Shown here in pieces: positions 16,031 to 16,074 of a stretch of 16,074 nt of DNA (the stretch's first letter is position 1; each line of letters starts with the position of its first letter). The notes under the pieces were generated by a model. The model made no database searches, was not told where the DNA came from, and worked only from the letters and a program-made list of their open reading frames with translations. The position numbers and the translations under genes were made by a program. The stretch is taken from the NCBI GenBank assembly GCA_938040915.1, contig CALHZE010000333.1:1-16074 (forward strand), written 5' to 3'. Source of the DNA: an uncultured Bacteroidia bacterium (GTDB taxonomy: Bacteria; Bacteroidota; Bacteroidia; Bacteroidales; CAJPTX01).

Positions 16031-16074
16031 TCTCGAGAGGAGTATCATTCTATTCTGATTCTCTTACAAGGAGC

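Noticed and set aside
16031..16074. AAGGAG-like motif near the right edge as a ribosome-binding site of a next gene
   Set aside because: No start codon or coding sequence follows within the window, so it cannot be supported.

Overview
The window looks like a chromosome segment of a Bacteroidota bacterium that has the type IX secretion system (T9SS), most likely a Porphyromonas-like member of the Bacteroidales. The reasons are two giant proteins ending in typical T9SS type A sorting domains, BspA-like (DUF285) surface repeats, exact TAnnTTTG promoter -7 elements with no clear Shine-Dalgarno sites, and a roughly 50% GC composition. The genus is inference; the T9SS signature is read directly.

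Layout. Positions 1-876 hold the 3' end of an NtrB-type sensor histidine kinase, cut by the left edge. Positions 985-2256 encode a secreted right-handed beta-helix (DUF1565-like) protein with its own promoter and a strong terminator. A 388-bp intergenic stretch with several small repeats follows. Positions 2645-9367 encode giant surface protein A (2240 aa). Its 3' end converges on ribE (riboflavin synthase, minus strand, 9512-10114), with a shared bidirectional hairpin terminator between them. A 144-bp divergent intergenic region separates ribE from positions 10259-16030, which encode giant surface protein B (1923 aa). The last 44 bp hold no recognisable gene.

Proteins A and B are full-length paralogues with one architecture: signal peptide, a small N-terminal domain, a solenoid of 20 DUF285 repeats plus a cap, a long stalk of Big_2-like Ig domains (about 15 in A and 12 in B), and a T9SS C-terminal sorting domain. 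They stay in repeat-for-repeat register over about 1,500 residues, including over-length solenoid repeats at the same three places. Almost all of the length difference comes from one spot late in the Ig stalk. The likely picture is a pair of cell-surface adhesins: Sec export, outer-membrane passage through T9SS, removal of the sorting domain, anchoring to anionic LPS, and a long Ig stalk that presents the solenoid. Ligands cannot be read from the sequence. ribE is a housekeeping gene lying between the two paralogues. No mobile element, CRISPR array, tRNA or rRNA was seen.
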